In this document: positions 1 to 8,854 of the stretch, piece by piece
How the letters are laid out: every line of letters begins with the position of its first letter
How positions within the stretch are numbered: the stretch's first letter is position 1
Source of the DNA: an uncultured Paracoccaceae bacterium
GTDB taxonomy: Bacteria; Pseudomonadota; Alphaproteobacteria; Rhodobacterales; Rhodobacteraceae
DNA length: 64,000 nt
Assembly (NCBI GenBank): GCA_943787985.1
Contig: CALSOO010000005.1
Span: 310,001 to 374,000 of the forward strand
Direction: 5' to 3'
Position numbers and translations under genes: made by a program
The notes under the pieces: generated by a model
The model's input: only the letters and a program-made list of their open reading frames with translations
Told to the model about the DNA's origin: nothing
Databases searched by the model: none

Positions 1-746
1 GCGAACAGACGGCCGTTGTATGTGGAGCCCATGACGACTTCGCCATCAGCCAAAAGCTGTGGAGTGTCGGCGCCTGCAGACCACCAGATGACGTCATCTT
101 TGATGGTGTCCAGTTTGGCCAGCGCTTGGTTTTGGCCTTCTTCGGTGCCCAAAACGTCATAAACAGCTTCTTTTGCAACGCCGTCGCAAAGCAAAGCCCA
201 TTCCATGTTGTTGATTGGACGCTTCTCAAGAGCGCGCTTGCCAGGGTAGGCTTCTGTGTCGAATACAGCGCAAACGGTTGTTGGTGCTGTGTCGCCAACC
301 AAGTCTGTGCGGTAACCGAAAGTCGTGGAATACACGATTTGCGGGATAAAGCAGTCGGACACCAACAGGTCGCCGAAGTCTTCAGACGCTTTCGTGCCGT
401 CTGGCGCATCTGCCAACATCGTGTCCGGATCGATTTCCATCGCCAAACCTTCGTCGCACAAGCGGATCGCATCCGCTGCAACAACGTCAACCACGTCCCA
501 TGTCACGTTGCCCGCTTCGTTCATCGCGCGCAATTTCGCAACGGCTTCAGCAGAGCTGTCGTCGTTGATGATGTTTACGCCGGTGTTTGCGGAATAGGGG
601 TCGTGATAGGCGCCTTTTTGGGAAGCAGTGTAAGCACCGCCCCAAGATACGATGGTCATTTCGTTGGCCATGTGGCCATCCGCTGATACCATGCCTGCCG
701 CAACAGTCAGGGCCGTTGTGGCCAAAAGTGTTTTGGTGAGTTTCAT
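1..746 (-). CDS. ABC transporter periplasmic solute-binding protein, PotD/PotF type (C-terminus off window)
   Basis: The reading frame starts at ATG 746 and stays open to the left edge, so about 248 N-terminal residues are visible and the C-terminus is missing. It begins with a signal peptide (MKLTKTLLATTALTVAAGMVSA) followed by EMTIVSWGGAYTASQ, the usual mature start of the polyamine-type solute-binding family (COG0687). It should bind a small cationic or amino-acid-derived ligand in the periplasm. It lies 106 bases after an ABC ATPase gene on the same strand; the permeases are probably beyond the left edge. It resembles the complete PotF-like protein at 4902 only at family level, so this is a second system. 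The substrate cannot be fixed from sequence alone. Confidence 0.85.
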   Translation of the reverse strand, partial: MKLTKTLLATTALTVAAGMVSADGHMANEMTIVSWGGAYTASQKGAYHDPYSANTGVNIINDDSSAEAVAKLRAMNEAGNVTWDVVDVVAADAIRLCDEGLAMEIDPDTMLADAPDGTKASEDFGDLLVSDCFIPQIVYSTTFGYRTDLVGDTAPTTVCAVFDTEAYPGKRALEKRPINNMEWALLCDGVAKEAVYDVLGTEEGQNQALAKLDTIKDDVIWWSAGADTPQLLADGEVVMGSTYNGRLF

Positions 747-816
747 GTGTAGTCTCCAAGTTTCGCCCGATTTTATCTTGAGGCCATTGTACGGGCTTGT
801 GTTTGACCTCTAATTC

Positions 817-841
817 ATCGCGCTGGGGTCACCTGCGCGAT
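817..841 (-). other. intergenic hairpin between ABC ATPase and solute-binding protein genes
   Basis: ATCGCGC (817-823) and GCGCGAT (835-841) form a perfect 7-bp stem with an 11-base loop. No T-run follows, so it is more likely an mRNA-processing, stabilising or attenuating structure than a simple terminator. Such hairpins beside solute-binding protein genes often allow different expression levels within a transporter operon; that role is inferred. Confidence 0.4.
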
Positions 842-852
842 CACTTTTACCG

Positions 853-1977
853 CTACGCGTCGAGCGCGCGGCAATCCTCTGCCATCCAGCCGATTTCGAT
901 TTGCTCACCCGGCTTCAAACGCACTTGATCAGGTGCGTTGCGTGTTTTGATAATGAATTCATCCGTACCAGCGACGCGCAACCGTGTGCGGAAAATATCA
1001 CCCATGTAGACGAATTCCAGCACTTCTGCTTTCAACGTATGCGCACCCTCTTGCAGGCGGCTCGGGTCCATTTCAACACGTTCAGGACGGATTGAAACAC
1101 GTGTCCGTTCGCCTGGTTTAGTGACATTGACCGGCTTGGCGTCGATCAAATCGCCGCCATCCAATTGAATCAATGCAACGCCATTGTTGATTTCCTTGAC
1201 CACCCCTTCGAGCGTATTGTTCTCACCGATGAACTGCGCCACGAAGCTGTTTTCAGGCTCTTCATACAATTTGTCCGGCGGAGCCAACTGCTGGATACGA
1301 CCATCATCAAACACAGCAACACGGTCTGACATCGTCAACGCTTCGGTTTGGTCATGCGTCACGTAAACAGTCGTGATGCCCAGTTGGTGGGCCAGATTGG
1401 TGATCTCGAACTGCAAGGTTTCGCGCAGTTGTTTGTCCAAGGCGCCAAGCGGCTCATCCATCAACACAAGCTCGGGTTCAAACACCAAAGCCCGCGACAA
1501 GGCGATCCGTTGCTGTTGGCCACCGGACAGCTGCGAGGGGCGACGCCCTGCAAAATCCTGCATCTGGACCATGCCCAGCGCGCGCATGACTTTTTCTTCA
1601 CGCTCGGACTTGCCAATCTTGCGCACTTCCAAGGGGAAGGACAGGTTTTCAGCAACCGTCATGTGCGGGAACAAAGCGTAGTTCTGGAACACCATACCAA
1701 TGCCGCGCTTGTGCGGAGGGATGTTGTTGATCGACACGCCTCCTAGGCGAATATCACCGTGCGTTGCCGTCTCAAAACCCGCCAGCATCATCAGGCATGT
1801 GGTTTTGCCAGACCCTGATGGTCCAAGCATTGTCAGAAACTCGCCTTGCGGCATAGAGAGGTTCAAGTCTTTGACGACGAGGTTCACGCCGTCATAGCTT
1901 TTTTGCACACGTTCGAACTCGACAAACGCCGTGTCGGATTTGGTATCGGCCAAGAGAGGCTCCCCGGTTGGACTCAT
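853..1977 (-). CDS. ABC transporter ATP-binding protein, PotA type
   Basis: This is a 374-residue ATPase of a polyamine-type importer. Walker A (GPSGSGKTT) is near residues 52-60, followed by the ABC signature LSGGQQQR, Walker B (LVLMDEPLGALD), the switch histidine in VTHDQTEA and a C-terminal TOBE-like domain. It energises uptake for the solute-binding protein gene that follows. The frame can be extended upstream to a TTG at 2034, but the ATG at 1977 gives a family-like N-terminus and was chosen. It is divergent from the M24 hydrolase gene at 2167, and the shared upstream region carries a perfect inverted repeat. A second, different ATPase of the same family is encoded at 6046. Confidence 0.9.
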   Translation of the reverse strand: MSPTGEPLLADTKSDTAFVEFERVQKSYDGVNLVVKDLNLSMPQGEFLTMLGPSGSGKTTCLMMLAGFETATHGDIRLGGVSINNIPPHKRGIGMVFQNYALFPHMTVAENLSFPLEVRKIGKSEREEKVMRALGMVQMQDFAGRRPSQLSGGQQQRIALSRALVFEPELVLMDEPLGALDKQLRETLQFEITNLAHQLGITTVYVTHDQTEALTMSDRVAVFDDGRIQQLAPPDKLYEEPENSFVAQFIGENNTLEGVVKEINNGVALIQLDGGDLIDAKPVNVTKPGERTRVSIRPERVEMDPSRLQEGAHTLKAEVLEFVYMGDIFRTRLRVAGTDEFIIKTRNAPDQVRLKPGEQIEIGWMAEDCRALDA

Positions 1978-2040
1978 GCGGTTTTTCCCGCTTTTGTTGG
2001 GGCCGAGTAAAACCAGACGCTCCAAGTATTGCAACCAGCT

Positions 2041-2101
2041 AATTGACCTATCCTGCGTTGGAAGGTCGATTTACGGTGTTTTGCGGAAATTTAGGTCAAT
2101 T
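2041..2101. promoter_or_regulatory. candidate operator pair: perfect inverted repeat AATTGACCTA / TAGGTCAATT
   Basis: Two 10-bp arms, AATTGACCTA at 2041-2050 and TAGGTCAATT at 2092-2101, are exact reverse complements. Their starts are 51 bp apart, about five helical turns. They lie between the divergent ABC ATPase and M24 hydrolase genes. A related TTGACCT occurs at 803-809 before the solute-binding protein gene. The arrangement suits a dimeric regulator binding both arms; no regulator gene is visible here. Confidence 0.45.
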
Positions 2102-2166
2102 CACTGCTTTGTTTTTGATTGCTCCGCGATAAATCCCCGCGCAAGTTGTGATTTGGAGGACGCCTC

Positions 2167-3345
2167 ATGCCAGCAAAAACATTGCCCTTTCAGCAAACCG
2201 AATACGACAATCGCCTTTTGATGGTGAGAACATCTATGGCGATGGCCGGATTGGATGCCATGCTGATCACCGATCCGTCCAACCAAGCATGGGTCACAGG
2301 GTATGACGGTTGGTCCTTTTACGTGCATCAGGGCGTGATCGTCACCCAAGACTCAGATCCGATTTGGTGGGGGCGCAATCAAGACACCAACGGCGCAACC
2401 CGCACTGTTTGGATGCCCGACGATTGCGTGATCGGCTATGCAGACAATTTTGTGCAGTCCGATGAGAAACACCCGATGGAAGACCTTGCCCGTCATCTGG
2501 ACGCCCTTGGGGTTCAAAACCTTGGCGTGGAAATGGACAACTACTACTTCTCGGCCAAGGCGTTTTCGACCCTGTTGCAAGCCCTTCCCAATGTCGGCTT
2601 CGCGGATGCGACGGGGTTGGTGAATTGGCAACGCACCATCAAATCAGAGGCGGAAATTGCGTTTATGCGCAAAGCCGCGTTGATCTCGGAAAAGATCGTG
2701 GACGGTCTGGTGGAGCAGGTCGAGGCAGGCATTCCAAAGAACGACATCGTCGCGGAAATCTACCGTGATGCAATCCGCGGTGTGGACGGCGCGTGGGGCG
2801 ATTATCCTGCCATTGTTCCCTTGCTCCCTTCCGGCACAGACGCTGCTGCCCCGCATTTGACGTGGGACGAACGCCCTTTTGTCACGGGAGAAGCCACGTT
2901 TTTCGAGATCTCGGGATGCTATCGCCGCTATCACGCCCCATTGTGTCGCAGTATTTTCCTTGGAACCCCCCCAGATGATCTAAAACGCGCAGAAGCCGCT
3001 CTTGTCGAAGGGCTGGAGGCAGGGCTGGAGGCCGCACGCCCGGGAAACCGTGCATGCGATATTGCCAATGCCTTGGCCGCTCCGCTGGAAAAAGCAGGTA
3101 TCGAACGCGGTGCGCGGTGTGGCTATCCGATTGGCTTAAGCTATCCGCCCGATTGGGGGGAACGCACAATTTCGTTGCGCCCCGAAGACGAAACACTCCT
3201 TGAGCCCAACATGACATTTCACTTCATGCCCGGCCTTTGGATGGACACCTGGGGGCTGGAAATCACAGAAAGCATCCGTATTCGCGAGAACGGCGCGGCA
3301 GAAACGTTTTGCAACCGGCCGCGCCAGATGATCGTCAAACCATAA
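2167..3345 (+). CDS. M24-family (creatinase/prolidase fold) hydrolase resembling ectoine hydrolase DoeA/EutD
   Basis: This 392-residue protein has a creatinase-like N-terminal domain and a C-terminal pita-bread domain. Stretches such as DPSNQAWVTGYDGWSFYVHQ and GLEITESI resemble what I recall of DoeA/EutD, which opens the ectoine ring, and the length fits. Where metal-dependent M24 peptidases have Asp ligands, this protein reads FFEISGCYRRYHAPLCRS, so the two Asp positions are not kept. That points to a metal-independent creatinase-like mechanism and away from prolidase or the DMSP lyase DddP. No DoeB deacetylase gene is nearby and the neighbours are polyamine genes, so the substrate is uncertain. 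GGAGG precedes the ATG. Confidence 0.75.
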   Translation: MPAKTLPFQQTEYDNRLLMVRTSMAMAGLDAMLITDPSNQAWVTGYDGWSFYVHQGVIVTQDSDPIWWGRNQDTNGATRTVWMPDDCVIGYADNFVQSDEKHPMEDLARHLDALGVQNLGVEMDNYYFSAKAFSTLLQALPNVGFADATGLVNWQRTIKSEAEIAFMRKAALISEKIVDGLVEQVEAGIPKNDIVAEIYRDAIRGVDGAWGDYPAIVPLLPSGTDAAAPHLTWDERPFVTGEATFFEISGCYRRYHAPLCRSIFLGTPPDDLKRAEAALVEGLEAGLEAARPGNRACDIANALAAPLEKAGIERGARCGYPIGLSYPPDWGERTISLRPEDETLLEPNMTFHFMPGLWMDTWGLEITESIRIRENGAAETFCNRPRQMIVKP

Positions 3346-3348
3346 ACG

Positions 3349-4746
3349 TCACGACGCGGGCTTGAGCATGTCCTGATCTTTCATCTGCGCGTAGGCTTCA
3401 TCCAACGCTTTGCGCGCGCGGGTGCCGATGATCGCGATCTCTTCGGGCGTGATGACAAGAGGCGGAGAGATCACCATGCGGTCATAAACGTGGCGCATGA
3501 TCAGGTTGTTGGCAAAGCTGCGTTCCCGCGTGAGGTATCCTGCCGTGCCTGCGTCCATCGCGAATTTGGCGCGGCTTTCCTTGTCCGGCGTCAAGGCAAG
3601 CGACGCCATCATTCCGGAAATCGTCGTCTCACCCACCATCGGATGATCGCCCAACCCATGCCACATCTCGTGCAGCGCAGGCATGGCCACATCGCGCACA
3701 TGATCAAGGATGTTTTCCTCTTGAAGGATGCGGAGGTTTTCCAATGCGACGGCGCAGGCAACAGGGTGACCCGAATACGTGTAGCCGTGGTTGAATTCAC
3801 CCGAGTTGATGACGCCCGCAACCTCATCAGACACGATAGAGCCACCAATAGGCTGATACCCAGATGACAACCCTTTGGCGATTGTCATGATGTCAGGGCG
3901 GATGCCTACGGTCTCGGACCCGAACCAGTTTCCGGTGCGTCCAAAGCCACAAATGACCTCGTCCGCGATGAGCAATATTTCGTATTTGTCGCAGATGCGC
4001 TGAATTTCGGGCCAGTACGTGGACGGCGGAACAATCACGCCCCCTGCCCCTTGAATTGGCTCTGCGATAAAGGCGGCAACGCGGTCTTCCCCCATCGACA
4101 GGATCGCGGCTTCCAATTCTTGGGCGCGCGCCAACCCAAAGTCCTCGGGCGTTGCATCGCCCCCCTCGGCCCACCAGTTGGGTTGGTTGATGTGGTGAAT
4201 GTCAGGGATCGGCATTCCGCCTTGTTCGTGCATCGGGGTCATGCCCCCAAGCGATCCGGAACCGACCGAAGACCCGTGATACGCGTTCTTGCGGCTGATG
4301 ATGATTGATTTGGTCGGCTTGCCTTTCATCGCCCAGTACGTGCGAACCATGCGGATGTTGGTGTCGTTTGCCTCGGACCCCGATCCGGCAAAGAACACCT
4401 GGTTCAAATGGGACGGCGCCAGTGACGCAATCTCTTTTGCAAGCGCGATGACGGGGGCATGGCTCGTCATGAAGAACGTGTTGTAATACGGCAATTCACG
4501 CATCTGACGCGCCGCCACATCCGCCAGTTCATCACGGCCATATCCGATGTTCACACACCAAAGACCGGCCATGCCATCCAGAATTTCGTTGCCTTCGCTG
4601 TCCGTCAGATAAACGCCTTTGGCGCGGGTGATGATCCGTGCGCCCCGCTCGGCCAGTTCGTTCCCGGTGGTGAAAGGGTGCATGTGATGCGCAGCATCAA
4701 GCGCCTGTAACTCCGCAGTGGGGAGATGGTTTGTGATAGCAGGCAT
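3349..4746 (-). CDS. class III PLP-dependent aminotransferase, putrescine-pyruvate (SpuC) type
   Basis: The 465-residue protein has the class III aminotransferase layout: an N-terminal segment with GMAGLWCVNIGYG, the cofactor region SGSEANDTNIRM, the Asp of LIADEVICGFGRTG, and the Schiff-base lysine in TIAKGLSSGYQPIGG near residue 290. Closely similar enzymes transfer the amino group of putrescine, cadaverine or other omega-amines to pyruvate. Its position between polyamine importer genes supports conversion of putrescine to 4-aminobutanal. It converges with the M24 hydrolase gene, only 3 bases apart. A diaminobutyrate or taurine substrate is possible, because substrate range in this family cannot be read from sequence with confidence. 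Confidence 0.85.
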   Translation of the reverse strand: MPAITNHLPTAELQALDAAHHMHPFTTGNELAERGARIITRAKGVYLTDSEGNEILDGMAGLWCVNIGYGRDELADVAARQMRELPYYNTFFMTSHAPVIALAKEIASLAPSHLNQVFFAGSGSEANDTNIRMVRTYWAMKGKPTKSIIISRKNAYHGSSVGSGSLGGMTPMHEQGGMPIPDIHHINQPNWWAEGGDATPEDFGLARAQELEAAILSMGEDRVAAFIAEPIQGAGGVIVPPSTYWPEIQRICDKYEILLIADEVICGFGRTGNWFGSETVGIRPDIMTIAKGLSSGYQPIGGSIVSDEVAGVINSGEFNHGYTYSGHPVACAVALENLRILQEENILDHVRDVAMPALHEMWHGLGDHPMVGETTISGMMASLALTPDKESRAKFAMDAGTAGYLTRERSFANNLIMRHVYDRMVISPPLVITPEEIAIIGTRARKALDEAYAQMKDQDMLKPAS

Positions 4747-4826
4747 TTAGAGGTCCTTTCAGGGCGAGCAACGTGCCGACAATATGGGCATCGCGCCTCT
4801 AGTCAATCGCGCAAGCTAACATCTCC

Positions 4827-4856
4827 TTGCCGCAGGCATGAAAACTTGGTTCTATA
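4827..4856 (+). promoter_or_regulatory. candidate promoter of potFGHI
   Basis: TTGCCG (4827-4832) and TCTATA (4851-4856) are separated by 18 bases and lie about 45 bases upstream of the potF start. Downstream, CCGGG (4865-4869) and CCCGG (4875-4879) form a small 5-bp stem in the leader. The match to the consensus is moderate. Confidence 0.35.
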
Positions 4857-4901
4857 CAGTTCGACCGGGATAAACCCGGCTTATCGCACGGGAGTTGCCA
4901 C

Positions 4902-5987
4902 ATGACAAAAACATTGATCGCTACAGTTGCTGTAGCTGCGCTGACCGCTTCAGCTGCTTTTGCAGAAGAAGTTCGGGTCTACAACTGGTCTGATTACATC
5001 GACGAGGATCTGCTGACGCAATTCGAAGAAGAAACCGGCATCAAGCTGATCTACGATGTGTTTGACAGCAACGAAGTTCTTGAGACGAAAATGCTGACCG
5101 GAGGGTCGGGCTATGACGTGGTGGTTCCATCAGGCACATTCTTGCAACGCCAGATCACGGCCGGTGCATTCCAACCGTTGGACAAAAGCAAACTGTCGAA
5201 CGCGGGCAACCTTTGGGACGTTATCGAAGCGCGCACCGAACAGTACGACCCGGGCAATACGCACTCCATCAACTACATGTGGGGCACGACGGGCCTTGGC
5301 GTGAATGTTGGAAAAGTGACTGAAGCATTGGGCGCCGACGCCGCTATGGATTCGCTGGCGTTGATCTTTGATCCCGCAAACATGGAAAAATTGGCAGAGT
5401 GTGGTGTACACTTCCTTGACGCCCCTGCGGAAGTTATCCCCGCGGCATTGCAGTTCTTGGGCGAAGATCCAGACAGCCATGATCCCGAAGTGATTGCCAA
5501 AGCCGAAGCCGTGGTGGCAGGCGTCCGGCCCTACATTACCAAGTTCCACAGCTCTGAATACATCAACGCCTTGGCCAATGGCGACATCTGCGTTGCATTC
5601 GGTTGGTCCGGTGACATTCTGCAAGCCCGTGACCGTGCGGCTGAAGCTGAAAACGGTGTTGAAATCGCCTACAACGCACCAACTGAGGGTGCTTTGATGT
5701 GGTTCGACCAAATGGCGATCCCTGTGGACGCTCCAAACCCAGATGCCGCGCATAAGTTCCTGAACTTCATCATGGATGCGGAAAACATGGCCGCAGCATC
5801 GAACTATGTTTACTACGCCAACGGCAACAAAGCGTCTCAAGAGTTCCTGGTCGAAGATGTGATTGGCGACACAGCTATCTATCCTGACGAGGCAACACTT
5901 GAAAACCTCTACACCACAACGCCGTACCCGCAAAAAGTACAGCGGACCGTGACGCGTCTGTGGACAAAAATCAAATCCGGCACCTAA
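4902..5987 (+). CDS. potF: putrescine-type periplasmic binding protein PotF
   Basis: The 361-residue precursor has a signal peptide ending in AAFA before EEVRVYNWSDYIDEDLL, the characteristic mature start of PotF/PotD proteins (RVYNWSDYI). Later segments such as NYMWGTTGLGVN and GDICVAFGWSGD follow PotF closely. It captures putrescine or a related polyamine in the periplasm and delivers it to the PotHI channel encoded downstream. The ATG at 4902 has a GGGAG sequence 7-11 bases upstream. A hairpin separates it from potG, which would allow more binding protein than transporter to be made. Confidence 0.92.
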   Translation: MTKTLIATVAVAALTASAAFAEEVRVYNWSDYIDEDLLTQFEEETGIKLIYDVFDSNEVLETKMLTGGSGYDVVVPSGTFLQRQITAGAFQPLDKSKLSNAGNLWDVIEARTEQYDPGNTHSINYMWGTTGLGVNVGKVTEALGADAAMDSLALIFDPANMEKLAECGVHFLDAPAEVIPAALQFLGEDPDSHDPEVIAKAEAVVAGVRPYITKFHSSEYINALANGDICVAFGWSGDILQARDRAAEAENGVEIAYNAPTEGALMWFDQMAIPVDAPNPDAAHKFLNFIMDAENMAAASNYVYYANGNKASQEFLVEDVIGDTAIYPDEATLENLYTTTPYPQKVQRTVTRLWTKIKSGT

Positions 5988-6000
5988 GCTGAACAATTCA

Positions 6001-6022
6001 GGGCGCGGCACAGGTCGCGCCC
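6001..6022 (+). other. potF-potG intergenic hairpin
   Basis: GGGCGCG (6001-6007) pairs perfectly with CGCGCCC (6016-6022) around an 8-base loop. It lies 13 bases after the potF stop and 23 before the potG start, with no strong T-run. It probably protects the potF message end or partly attenuates transcription into potGHI. Confidence 0.5.
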
Positions 6023-6045
6023 TTACTTCAAGATAGGGGATATTT

Positions 6046-7167
6046 GTGGCCGAGACCGTTTTTGCCCCGTGGGATGATCCCAACGAGACACCACTGATCA
6101 CATTTCAAAACGTCACCAAACGCTTTGGCGATTTCGTTGCGATTGATGATTTGACGTTGGATATTTTTGAACGCGAGTTTTTTGCATTGCTTGGTCCGTC
6201 GGGCTGCGGCAAGACCACGATGATGCGGATGCTCGCCGGGTTTGAAAACCCGACCGAGGGCGCGATTTCGCTGGCTGGAAAAGACATCGCTGGCGTTCCT
6301 CCCAACAAGCGCGCTGTGAATATGATGTTCCAGTCCTATGCGCTGTTTCCCCATCTGACGGTGTGGGACAATATCGCCTTTGGCCTGAAGCGGGACAACT
6401 TGAGCAAAGACGCAGTGGCCACCCGCGTCGAAGAGATGCTCAAGCTGACCCGATTGCAAAAATTTGCCCGTCGCAAGCCACACCAGATTTCTGGTGGTCA
6501 ACGGCAACGCGTTGCCTTGGCGCGGTCTTTGGCCAAGGCGCCCAAGCTTTTGCTGCTGGACGAACCCCTTGGCGCGTTAGATAAAAAGCTCCGTCAGGAC
6601 ACCCAATTCGAACTGATGGATATTCAGGAAAAAACCGGCACCACCTTTGTCATCGTCACCCACGACCAAGAAGAGGCGATGACCGTTGCGTCCCGCGTTG
6701 CCGTCATGGACGAAGGGCGCATCATTCAGGTCGCGACGCCTGAGCGCATCTATGAAGGGCCGAATTCGGTTTATGTTGCTGATTTCATCGGGGACGTGAA
6801 CATCCTCAGCGGGACAGCCAAACCTTTTGGTCGCGAGATGTACCAAGTCGACTGGGGTGGTGGAACGCTTGCGACAGCCGCCAGCGCCAAGCCGTTTTCT
6901 GATGGGCAATCTTGCCATCTCGCAATCCGTCCCGAGAAGATATCTATAACCGCAGACAGGCCTGAAGCGGACAATGCAGTGCAAGGCAAAGTCCTTGATA
7001 TTGCATATCTTGGAAACCTGTCGACCTATTATGTTGAGCTGCCCACAGGGCAAACCATCAAAGCACAAACCGCCAACACGCGCCGCATTTCGCGCCGCAC
7101 GTTTACATGGGAAGACCCGGTTTGGGTGTCGTGGACCGCAACAGCCGGAGTGCTTTTGGACTCATGA
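6046..7167 (+). CDS. potG: polyamine ABC transporter ATP-binding protein PotG
   Basis: This 373-residue ATPase has Walker A (GPSGCGKTT), the signature ISGGQRQR, Walker B (LLLLDEPLGALD), the switch His in VTHDQEEA and a C-terminal TOBE domain. It couples ATP hydrolysis to polyamine import through PotHI. The start is GTG 6046, with AGGGGA about 8 bases upstream; the protein then reads VAETVFAPWDDPNE. Its end overlaps potH in an ATGA arrangement, so potGHI and the following oxidoreductase are translationally coupled. Confidence 0.92.
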   Translation: MAETVFAPWDDPNETPLITFQNVTKRFGDFVAIDDLTLDIFEREFFALLGPSGCGKTTMMRMLAGFENPTEGAISLAGKDIAGVPPNKRAVNMMFQSYALFPHLTVWDNIAFGLKRDNLSKDAVATRVEEMLKLTRLQKFARRKPHQISGGQRQRVALARSLAKAPKLLLLDEPLGALDKKLRQDTQFELMDIQEKTGTTFVIVTHDQEEAMTVASRVAVMDEGRIIQVATPERIYEGPNSVYVADFIGDVNILSGTAKPFGREMYQVDWGGGTLATAASAKPFSDGQSCHLAIRPEKISITADRPEADNAVQGKVLDIAYLGNLSTYYVELPTGQTIKAQTANTRRISRRTFTWEDPVWVSWTATAGVLLDS

Positions 7168-8039
7168 GGCGCGCACTCCTCATATCCGTGCCCTATTTTT
7201 GGTTGTTGGTGTTGTTCCTTGTGCCATTCGCGATGGTTTTCAAGATTTCACTGTCGGATTCTGTATTGGCGATTCCGCCCTACGCTCCGACCATGAAAGA
7301 AGGCATTTGGGCGCTGTTGACCCAGTTGGATTTCGAGAATTTCACCTTTCTCACCACCGATGATTTGTATTGGAAAGCTTACCTTAGCTCCGTCAGGATT
7401 GCGGCAATTTCAACGGTTTTGACGTTGGCCGTGGGCTATCCGGTTGCCTATGCGATGGCGCGTGCGCCCGAGGAATGGCGCGCCACGTTGATGATGCTGG
7501 TGATCTTGCCTTTCTGGACCAGCTTTCTGATCCGCGTTTACGCATGGATCGGCATTCTCAGCACTGAAGGGTTCTTGAACCAGTTTTTGTTTGGTATTGG
7601 CCTGATTTCGGAACCGCTTACAATCCTGAACACGCCAACCGCTGTCTACATTGGCATCGTTTATACCTACGTACCTTTCATGATCCTACCGATCTACGCT
7701 GCCCTTGAACGGTTGGATGGATCACTTATCGAGGCGGCCGAAGATCTTGGGTGCTCTCGTCTGCAAGCCTTTTGGCTGGTGACAATCCCGCTGTCCAAAA
7801 ACGGCATCATCGCAGGGTGTTTCCTTGTTTTCATCCCCGCATTGGGAGAGTTTGTGATCCCGTCATTGCTCGGGGGATCAAGCACATTGATGATCGGTAA
7901 AGTGCTGTTTGAAGAGTTCTTCTCAAACCGCGATTGGCCAGTGGCATCAGCCGTAGCAGTCATCCTGTTGCTGATCCTTATCGTCCCGATCATCTTGTTC
8001 CAACGCAATGAACAAAAACAAGCGGAGGCGGATCAATGA
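7164..8039 (+). CDS. potH: polyamine ABC transporter permease PotH
   Basis: The protein is 291 residues from ATG 7164, which overlaps the potG stop (ATGA). The frame is open further upstream, but the residues there belong to sequence shared with potG. It starts MRRALLISVPYFWLLVLFLVPF, the first of about six membrane segments, and carries the permease EAA loop (EAAEDLGCSRLQAFWLVTIPLSKNGI) that contacts the ATPase. It forms half of the inner-membrane channel with PotI. Confidence 0.92.
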   Translation: MRRALLISVPYFWLLVLFLVPFAMVFKISLSDSVLAIPPYAPTMKEGIWALLTQLDFENFTFLTTDDLYWKAYLSSVRIAAISTVLTLAVGYPVAYAMARAPEEWRATLMMLVILPFWTSFLIRVYAWIGILSTEGFLNQFLFGIGLISEPLTILNTPTAVYIGIVYTYVPFMILPIYAALERLDGSLIEAAEDLGCSRLQAFWLVTIPLSKNGIIAGCFLVFIPALGEFVIPSLLGGSSTLMIGKVLFEEFFSNRDWPVASAVAVILLLILIVPIILFQRNEQKQAEADQ

Positions 8040-8854
8040 ACCGGCTCAGCCCTTTTAACGTGGTGTCCCTAACGCTTGGGTTTGCGTTTTTGTATCTGCC
8101 GATGCTGATCCTTGTGATCTACAGCTTTAATAAATCCAAGCTGGTGACAGTCTGGGCGGGATTCTCCACAAAATGGTACGGCGAATTGCTTCAGAACGAA
8201 GCATTTCTGGACGCCGCTTGGGTGACGCTCAAGGTTGCGGTCGTCTCGTCCACATTCGCCACGATTCTGGGAACTATGGCCGCCTACACACTCGTCCGTG
8301 GCGGTAGGTTCTTTGGGCGCACATTGTTCTCGGGGATGATCTACGCCCCTTTGGTGATGCCCGAAGTCATAACCGGACTGTCTCTTTTACTATTGTTCAT
8401 CGGCATCGGGATGGACCGCGGCGTGGTCACAATTGTGCTGGCGCATACGACATTCTCGATGTGTTTTGTATCTGTGGTTGTGTCGTCTCGACTGATGTCG
8501 TTCGACCGCTCTTTGGAAGAGGCAGCGCTTGACCTCGGCGCCACGCCTTTCACAGCGTTTCGATTGATCACACTGCCCATCATCGCACCCGCGGTGGTCG
8601 CAGGCTGGCTGCTGGCGTTCACCTTGTCCCTTGATGATCTGGTCATCGCACAATTCGTATCCGGCCCCGCCGCGACCACCCTGCCGATGAAGATATGGTC
8701 ATCTGTCCGGCTTGGGGTCAGCCCCGAAATCAACGCCCTCAGTTCTATTCTGATCGCATTGGTGTCTATCGGCGTGATCACAGCGTCGCTCGCGTCCAAG
8801 CGACACTCTCTGCGGATCAAGCGCGAAGAACTGGCCGCAGCGCGCACTACATGA
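8036..8854 (+). CDS. potI: polyamine ABC transporter permease PotI
   Basis: This 272-residue permease starts at ATG 8036 overlapping the potH stop (ATGA). It has about six membrane segments and an EAA loop (EEAALDLGATPFTAFRLITLP) for docking to PotG. It is the partner channel half of PotH. Its stop overlaps the start of the next gene, again as ATGA, which ties transport and oxidation into one transcript. Confidence 0.92.
   Translation: MNRLSPFNVVSLTLGFAFLYLPMLILVIYSFNKSKLVTVWAGFSTKWYGELLQNEAFLDAAWVTLKVAVVSSTFATILGTMAAYTLVRGGRFFGRTLFSGMIYAPLVMPEVITGLSLLLLFIGIGMDRGVVTIVLAHTTFSMCFVSVVVSSRLMSFDRSLEEAALDLGATPFTAFRLITLPIIAPAVVAGWLLAFTLSLDDLVIAQFVSGPAATTLPMKIWSSVRLGVSPEINALSSILIALVSIGVITASLASKRHSLRIKREELAAARTT

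Noticed and set aside
2167-3345. DMSP lyase DddP as identity of the M24 protein
   Set aside because: DddP is longer and keeps metal-binding Asp and His residues; those Asp positions are replaced here, and DoeA-like stretches fit better.
5130-6101. Long open frame (323 codons) on the minus strand opposite potF
   Set aside because: It lies fully antisense to a well-conserved gene, has no ribosome binding site or family pattern, and reflects codon bias of the plus-strand gene.
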